From Thiosocius sp963808165 (GTDB taxonomy: Bacteria; Pseudomonadota; Gammaproteobacteria; Chromatiales; Chromatiaceae), in the NCBI GenBank assembly GCA_963808165.1, contig CAWEET010000021.1, positions 124,001-188,000 of the forward strand: DNA of 64,000 nt. Reading direction: 5' to 3'. Under the pieces are notes generated by a model. The model made no database searches. It was not told the origin of the DNA and was given only the letters and a program-made list of their open reading frames with translations. This document shows, one piece after another, positions 27,247 to 37,693 of the stretch; within the stretch, counting starts at the first letter, position 1, and every line of letters starts with the position of its first letter. Position numbers and translations under genes: made by a program.

Positions 27247-28845
27247 ATGGGTCTGGTCAATCCGAGGCAGGTCACTGTGTGCATTGAGACACTGGAGCAG
27301 CACGAGGCCCTGGTCAGGTCGCTCATGCAGGCCGCGTCCTGGCCTCAGGGCGGTGCTGCGCGGCGCCGGATCGACACCCACATCTCCAGCGTGATCCTGG
27401 CCGGTGACCTGGCCTATAAGCTCAAGAAACCGCTGGATCTGGGGTTCCTCGATTTCGTCGATCTCGAGGCCCGCCACCAGGCCTGTCTCGAGGAACTGCG
27501 CCTGAATCGACGGCTCGCCCCACAGATCTATCTGCGGGTTTGCGCAGTCACCGGGTCGACCGAGGCACCGCGCATGGATGGCGACGGACCGACGATCGAC
27601 TGGGCGGTATGCATGCGCCGCTTCGATCCGGACGCGATCCTGTCCAATCTGGTTGACCGGATCGGCAGCGAGCTGATCGAATCCCTGGCCCGCGAGGTTG
27701 CCGGTTTCCATGCGGTCATCGACCGCTGCGACCCGGCGGCAGCATTCGGCAGTCCGGATGCGGCCTATGCGCCGATGACAGAGAACCTGTCACATATCCG
27801 GGCGCATGCGCCGCGGGCCTCGGATGCATTGCAATCGTTGGCAGCATGGACGGACGCACAGCGCCACCGCCTGGACGATGTCTTGCAGACACGCAAGCGC
27901 GCTGGACACATCCGCGAGTGCCATGGCGACCTGCATCTGGGCAACGTCGCCCTGATCGGGGGCCGTCCGGTCGTGTTCGATGCGATCGAGTTCAATCCGG
28001 GGCTGAGGTGGATCGACACGGTCAGCGACACCGCATTCCTGACCATGGATCTGCAGGAGCGCGCCCGCCCCGACCTCGCCCATCGCTTTCTGAACCGATA
28101 CTTGCAGGACGGTGGTGACTATCAGGGCCTGGCGGTTCTGCGTTTCTACGAGGTCTACCGTGCGCTGGTGCGGGCCAAGATCGCCGCGATCCGCTGCGGC
28201 CAGGACGACCTGGACCGAGCGGCGCGCAGCGCCGTGCAGGCCGAGCTGGACGCCTACCTGGCGTTCGCACAGGGACTCACGGTGCCGCGCCAGGGCGCGC
28301 TGATCATCATGCGCGGGGTGTCCGGCAGCGGCAAGAGCCACCTGTCCCGCAGCCTGCCCGACATGCTGCCAGCGGTATGCCTACGATCGGACCTGGAGCG
28401 CAAGCGTCTTCTGGGAATCGCCCCGCGCTTGGACGCCACGGACCGCGGGGCCTATTCGGCGGAACTGACCGGGCAGACCTATTCCCGGTTGGAGTCGCTG
28501 ACACGACAGGTCGTCGACGCCGGCTATGTCGCGGTGGTCGACGCGACCTTCCTGAAACGCACGCAGCGGGCCAGGTTCCGCAGACTGGCGGGTTCACTGC
28601 GGGTTCCGTTCGTGATCATCGACTGCGATGCAGCGCCCGAGGTGCTGCGCCAGCGCATCCTTGGCCGCCGCAGTCGAAGCGACAATGTCTCGGATGCCGA
28701 TCTGGCGGTCCTCGCGACGCAGCTTGAGGGCCGCGAACCGCTCGACCCGGACGAGGCAGCGCAGTGCATCCCGGTGCGCCCGGATCGGCCGTTGGCGGTC
28801 GACCGGCTGCAGACCCTGGTCGCGGGCCGGGCTCAGGGTGCGTAG
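27247..28845 (+). CDS. Aminoglycoside phosphotransferase-like plus AAA/zeta-type kinase fusion
   Basis: A 532-residue two-domain protein. Residues about 40-330 resemble an APH-type kinase, with ECHGDLHLGNV as the catalytic loop near residue 225 and VVFDAIEFN as the metal-binding Asp. Residues about 350-525 form a P-loop kinase with Walker A GVSGSGKSHLS near residue 357. This architecture is widespread and conserved in proteobacteria, but the substrate is not known to me. GGAGGA at 27232-27237 supports ATG 27247. Its 3' end overlaps the convergent lipoprotein gene by 13 bases. Confidence 0.8.
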   Translation: MGLVNPRQVTVCIETLEQHEALVRSLMQAASWPQGGAARRRIDTHISSVILAGDLAYKLKKPLDLGFLDFVDLEARHQACLEELRLNRRLAPQIYLRVCAVTGSTEAPRMDGDGPTIDWAVCMRRFDPDAILSNLVDRIGSELIESLAREVAGFHAVIDRCDPAAAFGSPDAAYAPMTENLSHIRAHAPRASDALQSLAAWTDAQRHRLDDVLQTRKRAGHIRECHGDLHLGNVALIGGRPVVFDAIEFNPGLRWIDTVSDTAFLTMDLQERARPDLAHRFLNRYLQDGGDYQGLAVLRFYEVYRALVRAKIAAIRCGQDDLDRAARSAVQAELDAYLAFAQGLTVPRQGALIIMRGVSGSGKSHLSRSLPDMLPAVCLRSDLERKRLLGIAPRLDATDRGAYSAELTGQTYSRLESLTRQVVDAGYVAVVDATFLKRTQRARFRRLAGSLRVPFVIIDCDAAPEVLRQRILGRRSRSDNVSDADLAVLATQLEGREPLDPDEAAQCIPVRPDRPLAVDRLQTLVAGRAQGA

Positions 28846-29942
28846 CCGCTGAGCTCCAGGTAGCCTGCGCCGCTGTGACTGCCGGATACCTCCACAGCCC
28901 CTTCCCAGTAGCGCACCGTGACGTCCATTTCCTGGTCATCGAAGGCGGCTTCGACCGCCAGGTCCAGTCCGAAGTCCGGAACCCTGAGGTGCCAGGCAAC
29001 GGGATAGGCGACGCCGTCCGCGGCTTGCCAGGTCCGCGTCGGCCTGAGTTCCACATCGTCAAGGCTGAGGCTGTGCACGGAACCATCGCCGCCGACCAGA
29101 ACGCCGCCGCTGAATTGCTGTGCCCGCCCATCCTTGCCGCGCATGCGATAGAACATCAGGTCGCGGCCATCGTCGAGATGCAGCGCGAACCAGTCCCAAC
29201 CGGCCTGGTCCGCACCCAGTGCCGAACTGGACCACTCGCGATCGAACCAGGAGTCGCCTTTAACGCGGTAACGCCGGTCGCCGATGCGCAGTTCGCCGTC
29301 GGTCGGCAGACGGGTGTAAGAGTAGTAGTAAGACGCGTTGCCCGGCGCTGCGCTCTTGCGCGACAGGCCGTTCTCGCCCTGCGCCACCAGCGGCTTCGAA
29401 CCGGGTCCGATGTGCAGGTCCAGTGCGAACTCTTCGGTCCGGGCACTGAGCTGCAGCGGAAACGGCCCGTCGCCCGCGCCCCGGATCGACCAGGGACCCA
29501 GCCATACCTGCAAGGGATCTGCGGCGGCCCCGGCGAGCCCGGCGGCGGCGCGGCTGAAACGCTCCTCCCGATAGTGCGTCGCCGCACCGATGTCGCTGAC
29601 GGCCAGGTGCCCCATGTAGAGCTGCCGGGTGCGCCAGCGCGAATCCGGGATCGGCTCTCCGGGCCACAGGCCGACCCGGAAGAGCGTGAACTGGTAGCCG
29701 AAGCGGCGACCGCCGGCATCCCGGAGATTTCCGGTGAAGTACCACCATTCGGTCGCGTAATCCGGATGGGCGCCATGGTCCCTGGGGAAGTCAAACGGAC
29801 GCACCTCGAGCGCGCGGGCGAAACCCGGGTCCGGTGCCGCCGCCATGCGCTGGTCGACCCGGATCGCGCCCGACGCCGGCGGCGCGGGTCGTTCACAGGC
29901 GGCAAGCAGGATCCCGGTGATGACGAGCAGCAGGCGCAACAT
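28833..29942 (-). CDS. attH: AttH/CrtC-like lipocalin-domain lipoprotein
   Basis: A 369-residue protein with a lipoprotein signal (MLRLLLVITGILLAACERP) and two lipocalin-like halves as in AttH and the carotenoid hydratase CrtC. Conserved features include EWWYFTGNL, GYQFTLFR, DRRYRVKGDSWFDREW and DWFALHLDDGRDLMFYRMR. It is the third gene of a minus-strand ATPase-permease-lipoprotein operon. By analogy with Agrobacterium attEFGH it would be the periplasmic partner of the exporter. The start at 29942 follows the permease stop by 2 bases and gives the lipobox. Confidence 0.8.
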   Translation of the reverse strand: MLRLLLVITGILLAACERPAPPASGAIRVDQRMAAAPDPGFARALEVRPFDFPRDHGAHPDYATEWWYFTGNLRDAGGRRFGYQFTLFRVGLWPGEPIPDSRWRTRQLYMGHLAVSDIGAATHYREERFSRAAAGLAGAAADPLQVWLGPWSIRGAGDGPFPLQLSARTEEFALDLHIGPGSKPLVAQGENGLSRKSAAPGNASYYYSYTRLPTDGELRIGDRRYRVKGDSWFDREWSSSALGADQAGWDWFALHLDDGRDLMFYRMRGKDGRAQQFSGGVLVGGDGSVHSLSLDDVELRPTRTWQAADGVAYPVAWHLRVPDFGLDLAVEAAFDDQEMDVTVRYWEGAVEVSGSHSGAGYLELSGYAP

Positions 29943-29944
29943 GC

Positions 29945-32458
29945 TCAGTCCTCGCGCAGCAGTGCGGCCGGATGCTGCCAGGCGGCGCGCCATGCCGGGT
30001 AGACGCTGGCCAGCAGTGCGGCCAGCACGCCGATGCCTACCGTCAGCCACAAAGGCCCGGGAGACACCACAAACGCCATACTCCAACCAAACGCACGCAG
30101 CTGAATGGCCTCGGTCAACACCCACGCCATCGCGATGCCGGTCGGTATCGCGAGCAGGCCGGCCAGCAGGCCGAGCGCAGCGGACTCCAGCAGGATCAGC
30201 GCGCTGACCTGCCGCCGGGTCAGGCCGAGCGCGCGCAGTACCGCATATTCCTTCCGCCGTTCCAGCTGCACCGCCATCAGAGCGGTCAACACGCCGATGA
30301 ATGCCACCAGCAGCGACAGCAGACGCAGCACCTGGGTGATTCGGAAGGTGCGATCGAACACCGCCATCGACTCCTGGTGGATCTCGCGTGCCTCGGTGAA
30401 CACCAGCCCCTCGTCGTCCGACAGCGCCTGGTCGGCCGCCCGCAGCAGGGTCTGGCCACCCTGGTCGGAGAACAGCGCCAGCGTGTCCACCGTCTCATCG
30501 GGCCAATAGCGCTGGTAGGCATGGCGGTCGAGAAATATCCGGCCGTGTTCGCTGGCGAAGTCGCGGAACACCGCAGCGATCGCCATTTCCCTGTCGCCGG
30601 CCGGTGTCGGCAGGCTCAGATGGTCGCCGGGGCGAAGGCCGCGCCGGTGCGCAAGCGGCTCCGAGATCAGCAGCTGCCCCTGGTCGAACAGTGCCCAGGG
30701 GTCGGAGGCGCCGCGCGCGGTGAACTCGAACCCGGCACGCGACGCGGGGGCGAGCCGGGCGGCGACCAGTTGCAGGCGTCGTCCATCGATCTGCAGCGTC
30801 CGGTCGCGATAGCTGCTGAAGGCGCTGACCGCCGGCAGGCGCGTGGCCGTCGCGATGATGTGGTCGGGCAGCGAGGCCCCGTCCTGAAAGCCCTCGGCGG
30901 CGATGTACAGGTCCGCGCTCAGCAGCTGGCCGAGCCAGTCGCTGACCGACTCACGCATGCTCTCGACCATCACCACCACCCCGATGCTGGCAGACAGTGC
31001 GACCATCAGCGCAGCGGCGGCGGTTCCCAGGCGTGACAGATGGCGGTCCAGATCGCGCACCGCCATTCGCCAGACCCCGCTGCCGGGCAGCCGGTCGAAC
31101 AGCCAGTGGGTCAGCCGCAGGCCGAGCGGGGTGATCAGTGCGGCACCGAGGATCAGCACGAACAGCCCGGCGAAGCCGGTGACCACGCCGCCGGGGAGCA
31201 GGAAGGCAATCGCCAGCCCGATCAGCACCAGCAGGCCGCCGGTCAGTGCCAGCATCGGCAGCCGGCCACGCGCCGAGCGTTCCAATGCCGCTCGCGACAG
31301 GGTCGTCAGCGGCGGTGTGCGGGCCGCCTGGCGTGCCGGCAGCCAGGCGGCGATCAGGGTGCCGCCGATTCCCAGCAGCGCGGCCTTGAGCAGCGAGGAC
31401 CCGCTGAGCTGCACGGCATCGGCGGCGACCTGGTAATAGAGCTCGCTCACGGTGGCAGCGACGATTGCGGTGAGCCCCTGACCCAGCCAGATCCCCAGCA
31501 CCATGCCGACGACGGTTCCGACCAGTGCGAGGACCAGTGCCTCCGCGAGTATCAGCCGCGAGAGTTCATCCGCCTGGACCCCGAGCGCGCGCAGCCTGCC
31601 CATCAGGTTGCGGCGTTGCACGATCGAGAAGCTCATCGCGTTGAAGATCAGGAACAGCCCGACCAGCAGCGCGAGCAGGCTCATCGCGGTCAGGTTGAGC
31701 TCGAACGACGCGGACAGGCCCACCGTTCCGCGGGTCTGGTCGGCGATGCTGACGATCCGCAGCGGCGCCGGCAGAAGGCCGCGCAACTTCGCCGCAGCCT
31801 CGTCGTCGAGGGCCAGGTCGATGTGGCTCAGGTAGCCGTGCATCCCGGTGATCGCCTGGGCGGTCGCGATATCGACCGCGATCAGGTCCCGACTGCCCGC
31901 GGAAGCATTGTCGTAGACGGCGATAATCTCCAGGGTGTGGGCGCGGCCCCGGGACTGCACCTCGATTTGCCCGCCGGCCCGGCTTGCCAGATGGGTCGCC
32001 GCCGACCGGCTCAGCGCGGCGACGTCCGGTCGCGCGAGCCAGTCGGCGAGCGCTGTCTGGTCGCCGATCGCGCCGGGCAGCTCGCCGCGAAAGGGCCCTT
32101 CGGCAAAGACATCGAGGCCGACCAAACGGAAACGTCCGCCGTGGCCGTCGACTCCGACCCGAGAGGTGATGACCGGCGCCATCGCCGGGAGCCCGGGTGT
32201 CAGGTAGAGACGGGTGTAGACGGATTCGGGTACCTTGCCGTCCGGGCTGACCACGCGGTGTGTCGCCGTACCCTGCAGTTGCTTCGCCGACAGCGCGAAC
32301 GAGGCCTTGGCGGCCTCGTTGGCCAGGTCGACAGCCAGCACGACGGCGACGCCCATGACGATGCCGATCAGCGCCAGGGCGGCCTGCCAGCGGTGCCGCA
32401 GCTGGTAGCGCAGGCCGGCACGCAGCAGCAGCGGAGGTATCCCGGGCAAAGACTTCAT
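29945..32458 (-). CDS. FtsX-family ABC transporter permease (fused AttF/AttG-like)
   Basis: An 837-residue inner-membrane permease with two FtsX/MacB-type halves: a membrane helix near residue 25, a large periplasmic domain, three helices around residues 255-380, a second helix pair near 400-470, another periplasmic domain, and three C-terminal helices around residues 710-825. Such permeases transmit ATPase motion to periplasmic lipids or lipoproteins. The start overlaps the ATPase stop as ATGA, so the two are translationally coupled. Confidence 0.85.
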   Translation of the reverse strand: MKSLPGIPPLLLRAGLRYQLRHRWQAALALIGIVMGVAVVLAVDLANEAAKASFALSAKQLQGTATHRVVSPDGKVPESVYTRLYLTPGLPAMAPVITSRVGVDGHGGRFRLVGLDVFAEGPFRGELPGAIGDQTALADWLARPDVAALSRSAATHLASRAGGQIEVQSRGRAHTLEIIAVYDNASAGSRDLIAVDIATAQAITGMHGYLSHIDLALDDEAAAKLRGLLPAPLRIVSIADQTRGTVGLSASFELNLTAMSLLALLVGLFLIFNAMSFSIVQRRNLMGRLRALGVQADELSRLILAEALVLALVGTVVGMVLGIWLGQGLTAIVAATVSELYYQVAADAVQLSGSSLLKAALLGIGGTLIAAWLPARQAARTPPLTTLSRAALERSARGRLPMLALTGGLLVLIGLAIAFLLPGGVVTGFAGLFVLILGAALITPLGLRLTHWLFDRLPGSGVWRMAVRDLDRHLSRLGTAAAALMVALSASIGVVVMVESMRESVSDWLGQLLSADLYIAAEGFQDGASLPDHIIATATRLPAVSAFSSYRDRTLQIDGRRLQLVAARLAPASRAGFEFTARGASDPWALFDQGQLLISEPLAHRRGLRPGDHLSLPTPAGDREMAIAAVFRDFASEHGRIFLDRHAYQRYWPDETVDTLALFSDQGGQTLLRAADQALSDDEGLVFTEAREIHQESMAVFDRTFRITQVLRLLSLLVAFIGVLTALMAVQLERRKEYAVLRALGLTRRQVSALILLESAALGLLAGLLAIPTGIAMAWVLTEAIQLRAFGWSMAFVVSPGPLWLTVGIGVLAALLASVYPAWRAAWQHPAALLRED

Positions 32459-33129
32459 CGCCCGCTGAGTCGGCCGTGTTGCAACTGCAACACGCGGTCG
32501 GCTGCGTGGGCCACGCTGCGGCTGTGGGTAACGACGACCATGGTCGTGCCCTGGTCACGGGCCAGCCCGGTCAGCAGCGCCATCACCCGCTCGCCGGTCG
32601 ATTCGTCAAGGTTGCCGGTCGGTTCGTCCGCCAGCAGCAGCTTGGGCCGATGCGCCAGTGCCCGCGCGACGGCGGTACGCTGTTGCTCGCCGCCGGACAG
32701 GGTCTCCGGATAGCGCTCGGCCATTCCGGCGAGGCCGACCTGTTCGAGAAGCGCTGCGCTGCGCTCGCATGCCTGTCGGGGCTTGTGGCCGGCGAGCTCC
32801 ATCGGCAGCGCGACGTTTTCACCGACCGTGAGTGTCGGTATCAGGTTGAAGAACTGGAACACGAAACCGATGTTGCGGCGACGGAACAGGGTACGTTCGG
32901 GTTCCGACAGCGCATGGATGTCTGCTGCATCGATCCAGACGCTGCCCGCATCCGGCGAGTCGATGCCGCTGAGCAGGTTGAGCAGCGTGGTCTTGCCGCT
33001 GCCGCTGGCGCCGAGCAATGCGGCCACTTCGCCGGGCTGCACCTGGAAGTCCAGGTCATCGAACACCGTCTGGAGTCTGTCCCCGGACCGGTAGGTTTTC
33101 GTCAGCTGTGTCACTGCCAGTAGGGACAT
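32455..33129 (-). CDS. LolD/YbbA-like ABC transporter ATP-binding protein
   Basis: A 224-residue ATPase of the MacB/LolD group. It has Walker A GASGSGKTTLLNLLSG, signature LSGGEQQRTAVARAL, and Walker B LLADEPTGNLDEST. I chose ATG 33129 (MSLLAVTQLTKTY), because the upstream in-frame ATG 33162 adds only Pro/Arg-rich sequence. It is first in the three-gene operon with the FtsX permease and the AttH-like lipoprotein. Confidence 0.88.
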   Translation of the reverse strand: MSLLAVTQLTKTYRSGDRLQTVFDDLDFQVQPGEVAALLGASGSGKTTLLNLLSGIDSPDAGSVWIDAADIHALSEPERTLFRRRNIGFVFQFFNLIPTLTVGENVALPMELAGHKPRQACERSAALLEQVGLAGMAERYPETLSGGEQQRTAVARALAHRPKLLLADEPTGNLDESTGERVMALLTGLARDQGTTMVVVTHSRSVAHAADRVLQLQHGRLSGR

Positions 33130-33335
33130 TTTGGGACGGACTCGAGGATGGGGGCCATGCAAACCCTATCGTCGCAGCAAAAGCGATTGGTTAATCCGTC
33201 CAGTTTATGTCGGAAGTAGCGGTGCGGCGTCGAGCACCGCGTTTTGCGCAAGAAATGATCGGAATCACCAGGCTAATTCGGTAGCTTGCGCGCCCCCAAC
33301 TAAGGGCCATTCGCTTTAACCCTACGTTTGGGGTA

Positions 33336-33364
33336 TTGAATTCTGTCGCGTAACGCCCTAAAAA
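33336..33364 (+). promoter_or_regulatory. Candidate sigma-70 promoter of the suf operon
   Basis: TTGAAT (33336-33341), a 17-base spacer and TAAAAA (33359-33364) predict a transcript starting near 33371, about 29 bases before the sufB ATG. The local base composition is AT-rich against the GC-rich background. Confidence 0.5.
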
Positions 33365-33389
33365 ATAACCTACTAAATTACTTGGGCAT
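33365..33389 (+). promoter_or_regulatory. IscR type-1-like site at the suf promoter
   Basis: By my alignment, the 25 bases match the E. coli type-1 IscR pattern (ATASYYGACTRWWWYAGTC then RRSTAT) at 20 positions, with ATA at the left and a central TACTAAATTACTTGGG. It covers the predicted start site, a position suited to repression. No iscR or other Rrf2 gene is in the window, so the regulator would act from elsewhere. This is pattern matching by eye. Confidence 0.4.
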
Positions 33390-33399
33390 CAGGTGGACC

Positions 33400-34845
33400 A
33401 TGACTTCAACAGCCGAACAGATGGATGAACTGGTAGCGCGAGGTTACGAGCACGGTTTCGTGACCGATATTGAAACCGAGGTGATCCCTCCGGGCCTGAA
33501 CGAGGACGTTATCCGGTTCATCTCGCAGCGCAAGGGCGAGCCCGTATGGGTGCTCGAATACCGCCTCAAGGCCTATCGGCACTGGTTGACGATGGCCCGG
33601 CCGCGCTGGTCGTCGGTGCACCACCCGGAGATCGACTTTCAGGCAATCTCTTATTTCGCCGCGCCAAGAAAGAAGGACGCTCTGCAGAGCCTGGACGAAG
33701 TCGATCCCGAATTGCTGCGCACCTATGAGAAGCTCGGCATCCCGATCGAGGAGCAGAAGGCGCTGGCCGGCGTCGCGGTCGATGCCGTGTTCGACAGTGT
33801 CTCGGTGGCGACCACATTTCGCAAGAACCTCGCAGATGCCGGGGTTGTCTTCTGCTCGATTTCCGAGGCCGCGCGCGAACACCCGGAACTGCTGCGCGAA
33901 TACCTGGGATCGGTGGTGCCGCACACCGATAATTATTTCGCTGCGCTCAACGCAGCGGTGTTCACCGATGGCACCTTCGTGTATGTCCCGAAGGGCGTTA
34001 AGTGCCCGATGGAGTTGTCCACCTATTTCCGCATCAATGCGCAGAACACCGGTCAGTTCGAGCGCACGCTGATCATCGCGGAGGAGGGCAGCCAGGTCAG
34101 CTATCTGGAGGGCTGTACCGCCCCGCAGCGTGACGAAAACCAGCTGCATGCTGCGGTGGTCGAACTGGTCGCCCAGCGGGATGCGCAAATCAAGTACTCC
34201 ACCGTGCAGAACTGGTACCCGGGCGACGAGCAGGGCAAGGGCGGCATCTACAATTTTGTGACCAAGCGCGGTGACTGCCGTGGCGAGCGCGCGAAGATCT
34301 CCTGGACTCAGGTCGAGACCGGATCGGCGATCACCTGGAAATACCCGAGCTGCATCCTGCGCGGCGACGACTCGGTCGGCGAGTTCTACTCGGTGGCGGT
34401 GACCAAGGGGATGCAGCAGGCCGATACGGGTACCAAGATGATCCATATCGGACGCAATACCCGAAGCACCATCGTATCCAAGGGGATTTCCGCAGGCCGG
34501 GGCGAACAGGCTTACCGCGGTTTGGTCAGAATGGCGCAGCGGGCCGAGAACGCGCGCAACCACACCCAGTGTGATTCGCTGCTGATCGGCGATCGCTGTG
34601 CCGCGCACACCTATCCCTATATCGAGGTAAAGAACCCGAGCGCCAAGGTCGAGCACGAGGCGACCACTTCGAAGATCGGCGAGGATCAGTTGTTCTACTG
34701 CCGCAGCCGCGGGTTGTCCGAGGAGGACGCCGTGTCGCTGGTCGTGAACGGTTTTTGTAAAGAAGTATTCAACGAACTGCCGATGGAATTCGCGGTCGAG
34801 GCGCAGAAGCTGCTCGCGATCAGTCTCGAAGGCGCAGTCGGTTAA
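33400..34845 (+). CDS. sufB: Fe-S cluster assembly scaffold SufB
   Basis: A 481-residue core subunit of the SufBCD scaffold, where Fe-S clusters are built under iron or oxidative stress. The protein opens MTSTAEQMDELVARGYEHGF and carries the conserved YLEGCTAPQRDENQLHAAVVEL and QCDSLLIGDRCAAHTYPYIEVKN regions of the beta-helix (shown here in pieces). ATG 33400 is only 3 bases after AGGTGG, so the in-frame TTG 33382 is an alternative start. It is first in a sufB-C-D-DUF59-A-E operon. Confidence 0.94.
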   Translation: MTSTAEQMDELVARGYEHGFVTDIETEVIPPGLNEDVIRFISQRKGEPVWVLEYRLKAYRHWLTMARPRWSSVHHPEIDFQAISYFAAPRKKDALQSLDEVDPELLRTYEKLGIPIEEQKALAGVAVDAVFDSVSVATTFRKNLADAGVVFCSISEAAREHPELLREYLGSVVPHTDNYFAALNAAVFTDGTFVYVPKGVKCPMELSTYFRINAQNTGQFERTLIIAEEGSQVSYLEGCTAPQRDENQLHAAVVELVAQRDAQIKYSTVQNWYPGDEQGKGGIYNFVTKRGDCRGERAKISWTQVETGSAITWKYPSCILRGDDSVGEFYSVAVTKGMQQADTGTKMIHIGRNTRSTIVSKGISAGRGEQAYRGLVRMAQRAENARNHTQCDSLLIGDRCAAHTYPYIEVKNPSAKVEHEATTSKIGEDQLFYCRSRGLSEEDAVSLVVNGFCKEVFNELPMEFAVEAQKLLAISLEGAVG

Positions 34846-34861
34846 ACGGGAGAGACGTATC

Positions 34862-35613
<752 letters not shown>

Positions 35614-35617
<4 letters not shown>

Positions 35618-36945
35618 ACACAAATGCGCAGACAGTGACGACAGGTACGGATCTGCAGCAGCTGCTGCAGCGAGGTCAGCGGTTCATGTCCGGCGGGGCG
35701 GACTGGCTGGCCGATGCGCGACGCCGCGGTGCGGAGCAGGTGGCCAGTATCCCGCTGCCCGACCGCAAGCAGGAAGCCTGGCGCTACACGCCGGTCAGCT
35801 TCCTCGACCAGGCGCACTACGAGGCGATTGTCGAAGGCCCTTTCGAGGCGCTGCGGCTCGACGACATCGAAGACCTGCTGCTCGAGCAGCGGGACGCTGT
35901 GCGGCTGGTGTTCGTCAACGGTTACTTCGCGCCGGACCTGTCATCACTCGCCAGTGATCATGCAGGGGTCGTTTTGACGACCCTGTCCGGGGCCCTCGGC
36001 GATGTTCCACCGCAGATCAGGACGCGGCTCGACCGGATTGCCGAGCATCGGCACGTGTTCGCCGCGCTCAACAGTGCGCTGATGTCTGATGGTGCCTGCA
36101 TCCTGGTGTCGAGCGGGGCGCAGGTGCAGGTGCCGATCGAGGTCCTGCACGTCTCGGTCGGCTTGGACGAGCCGGGCATCAGCCACCCGCGCCACCTGGT
36201 CGTACTCGAAGATGGGGCGAGCGCGCGACTGATCGAGCGTTATTGCAGTCTGGGCGACGCCGTTTATTTCAACAATGCGCTGGTCGAGGTCGCACTCGGC
36301 GCAGGTAGCGAGCTGGTGCACGAGCGCTTGCAGGAAGAGAGCGGCGCTGCCCAACATCTGAGCGATCTGCACGTCCGGCTCGAGGAACGCAGTCGCTACC
36401 GTTTGGTTCAGGCCATCCTGGGCGGTGCCTGGTCGCGCAGCGATATCCGTATCGCATTCGAGGGCGAGGGGGCCGAGGCGGATCTCGATGGGCTGATGCT
36501 GGCGCATGACAAACAGCTCAACGACGTCCACCTGGACGTCCGGCACAATGTGCCGAACTGCACCAGCCGCGAATCGTTCAAGGGAATTCTCGATGGCCGG
36601 GGTCGCGTGGTTTTCGACGGCCGTATCCTGGTCGAGCGTGATGCGCAGCAGACCGATGCGATGTTGTCCAACCGCAACCTGATGTTGTCGCGTTCAGCCG
36701 AGGTCGATACCAAACCGCAGCTCGAGATCTATGCCGACGACGTCAAGTGCAGCCACGGGACAACGGTCGGTGAGCTCGATCACGACATGTTGTTCTACCT
36801 GAGGTCGCGCGGGGTGCCCGAGGCACAGGCCAAGCGGATGTTGTGCGAGGGCTTCGCACAGGAAGTGCTTGACCGCATGGAGAGCCTGTCGCTGCGCGCC
36901 CGGGCCAGCAGCCACCTGGCCGCACGTTTGACGACGACGGTCTGA
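35614..36945 (+). CDS. sufD: Fe-S cluster assembly protein SufD
   Basis: A 443-residue SufB paralogue and partner in the SufBC2D scaffold. The N-terminal helical part (EAWRYTPVSFL) precedes the beta-helix, and the C-terminal segment YADDVKCSHGTTVGELDHDMLFYLRSRG carries the conserved Cys/His thought to bind the nascent cluster (given here as one known region, residues about 372-399). In most operons sufS follows. Here a DUF59 gene follows instead. Confidence 0.93.
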
Positions 36946-36963
36946 GCAGGGGGTATCGTTCTG

Positions 36964-37326
36964 ATGTTGACCTGGTTACGTAAATCGATTCTCGGGGGTG
37001 AGGAAGTGACGGAGACGGGTGGTGACGAACGGCTCGACGATATCATTGCTGCACTGCGCACCGTGCACGACCCGGAGATCTCGACCAACATCTACGACCT
37101 GGGTCTGATCTATGCGATCGACGCGCGAGGCGAGCAAGACATCGAGATCAAGATGACCCTGACCGCGCCCGGTTGTCCGGTCGCGGGCACGCTGCCCGGC
37201 ATGGTCGAGCAGGCAGTCGAGCAGGTGGACGGCGTGGGTCGCTGCCATGTCGATCTGGTCTGGGACCCGCCCTGGACCAAAGAAAGGATGAGCGATGAGG
37301 CAAAGCTGGAACTGGGCATGCTGTGA
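36964..37326 (+). CDS. DUF59/MIP18 SufT-like Fe-S maturation protein
   Basis: A 120-residue DUF59 protein with the family motifs LRTVHDPEISTNIYDLGLIY, TAPGCPVAGTLPGMV and VWDPPWTKERMSDEA. SufT/MIP18 proteins help mature Fe-S enzymes or transfer clusters to clients. It occupies the place where the cysteine desulfurase gene sufS usually sits. The small basic leader before the domain (residues 1-20) is unusual, and an internal start at a later codon is possible. Confidence 0.85.
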   Translation: MLTWLRKSILGGEEVTETGGDERLDDIIAALRTVHDPEISTNIYDLGLIYAIDARGEQDIEIKMTLTAPGCPVAGTLPGMVEQAVEQVDGVGRCHVDLVWDPPWTKERMSDEAKLELGML

Positions 37327-37359
37327 GCTGTCCACTACGTTGTTAGGAGGCAAGACAAA

Positions 37360-37686
37360 ATGGCAATCCAACTTACCGAATCCGCCGCGACGCATGTGGC
37401 GCAGGAGATCGACAAGCGTGGCAGCGGCGAGGGGCTGCGAGTCAGCACGAAGAAGAGCGGCTGCACCGGCTTCGCCTACGTGGTCGACTATGCCGACGAG
37501 ATCGGGCCGGAAGACCGGGTCTATGTGAGCTTCGGCACCAAGGTGGTGGTCAACGAGAAATCACTGTCGCAGCTCGACGGAATGGTGATCGATTTCGTCC
37601 GGACCAATCTGCTGAACGAGGGCTTCGAGTTCCGCAACCCGAACGTGAAGGAAATGTGCGGCTGCGGCGAATCGTTCAGCGTGTGA
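37360..37686 (+). CDS. A-type Fe-S carrier (SufA/IscA-like)
   Basis: A 108-residue HesB-family carrier protein with the three conserved cysteines, one in KKSGCTGFAY and two in MCGCGESF. It would accept clusters from SufBCD and deliver them to apoproteins. TTAGGAGG lies 8 bases before ATG 37360, a strong ribosome site. I cannot separate SufA from ErpA or IscA by sequence alone, and the operon context favours SufA. Confidence 0.88.
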   Translation: MAIQLTESAATHVAQEIDKRGSGEGLRVSTKKSGCTGFAYVVDYADEIGPEDRVYVSFGTKVVVNEKSLSQLDGMVIDFVRTNLLNEGFEFRNPNVKEMCGCGESFSV

Positions 37687-37693
37687 ACAGGCG

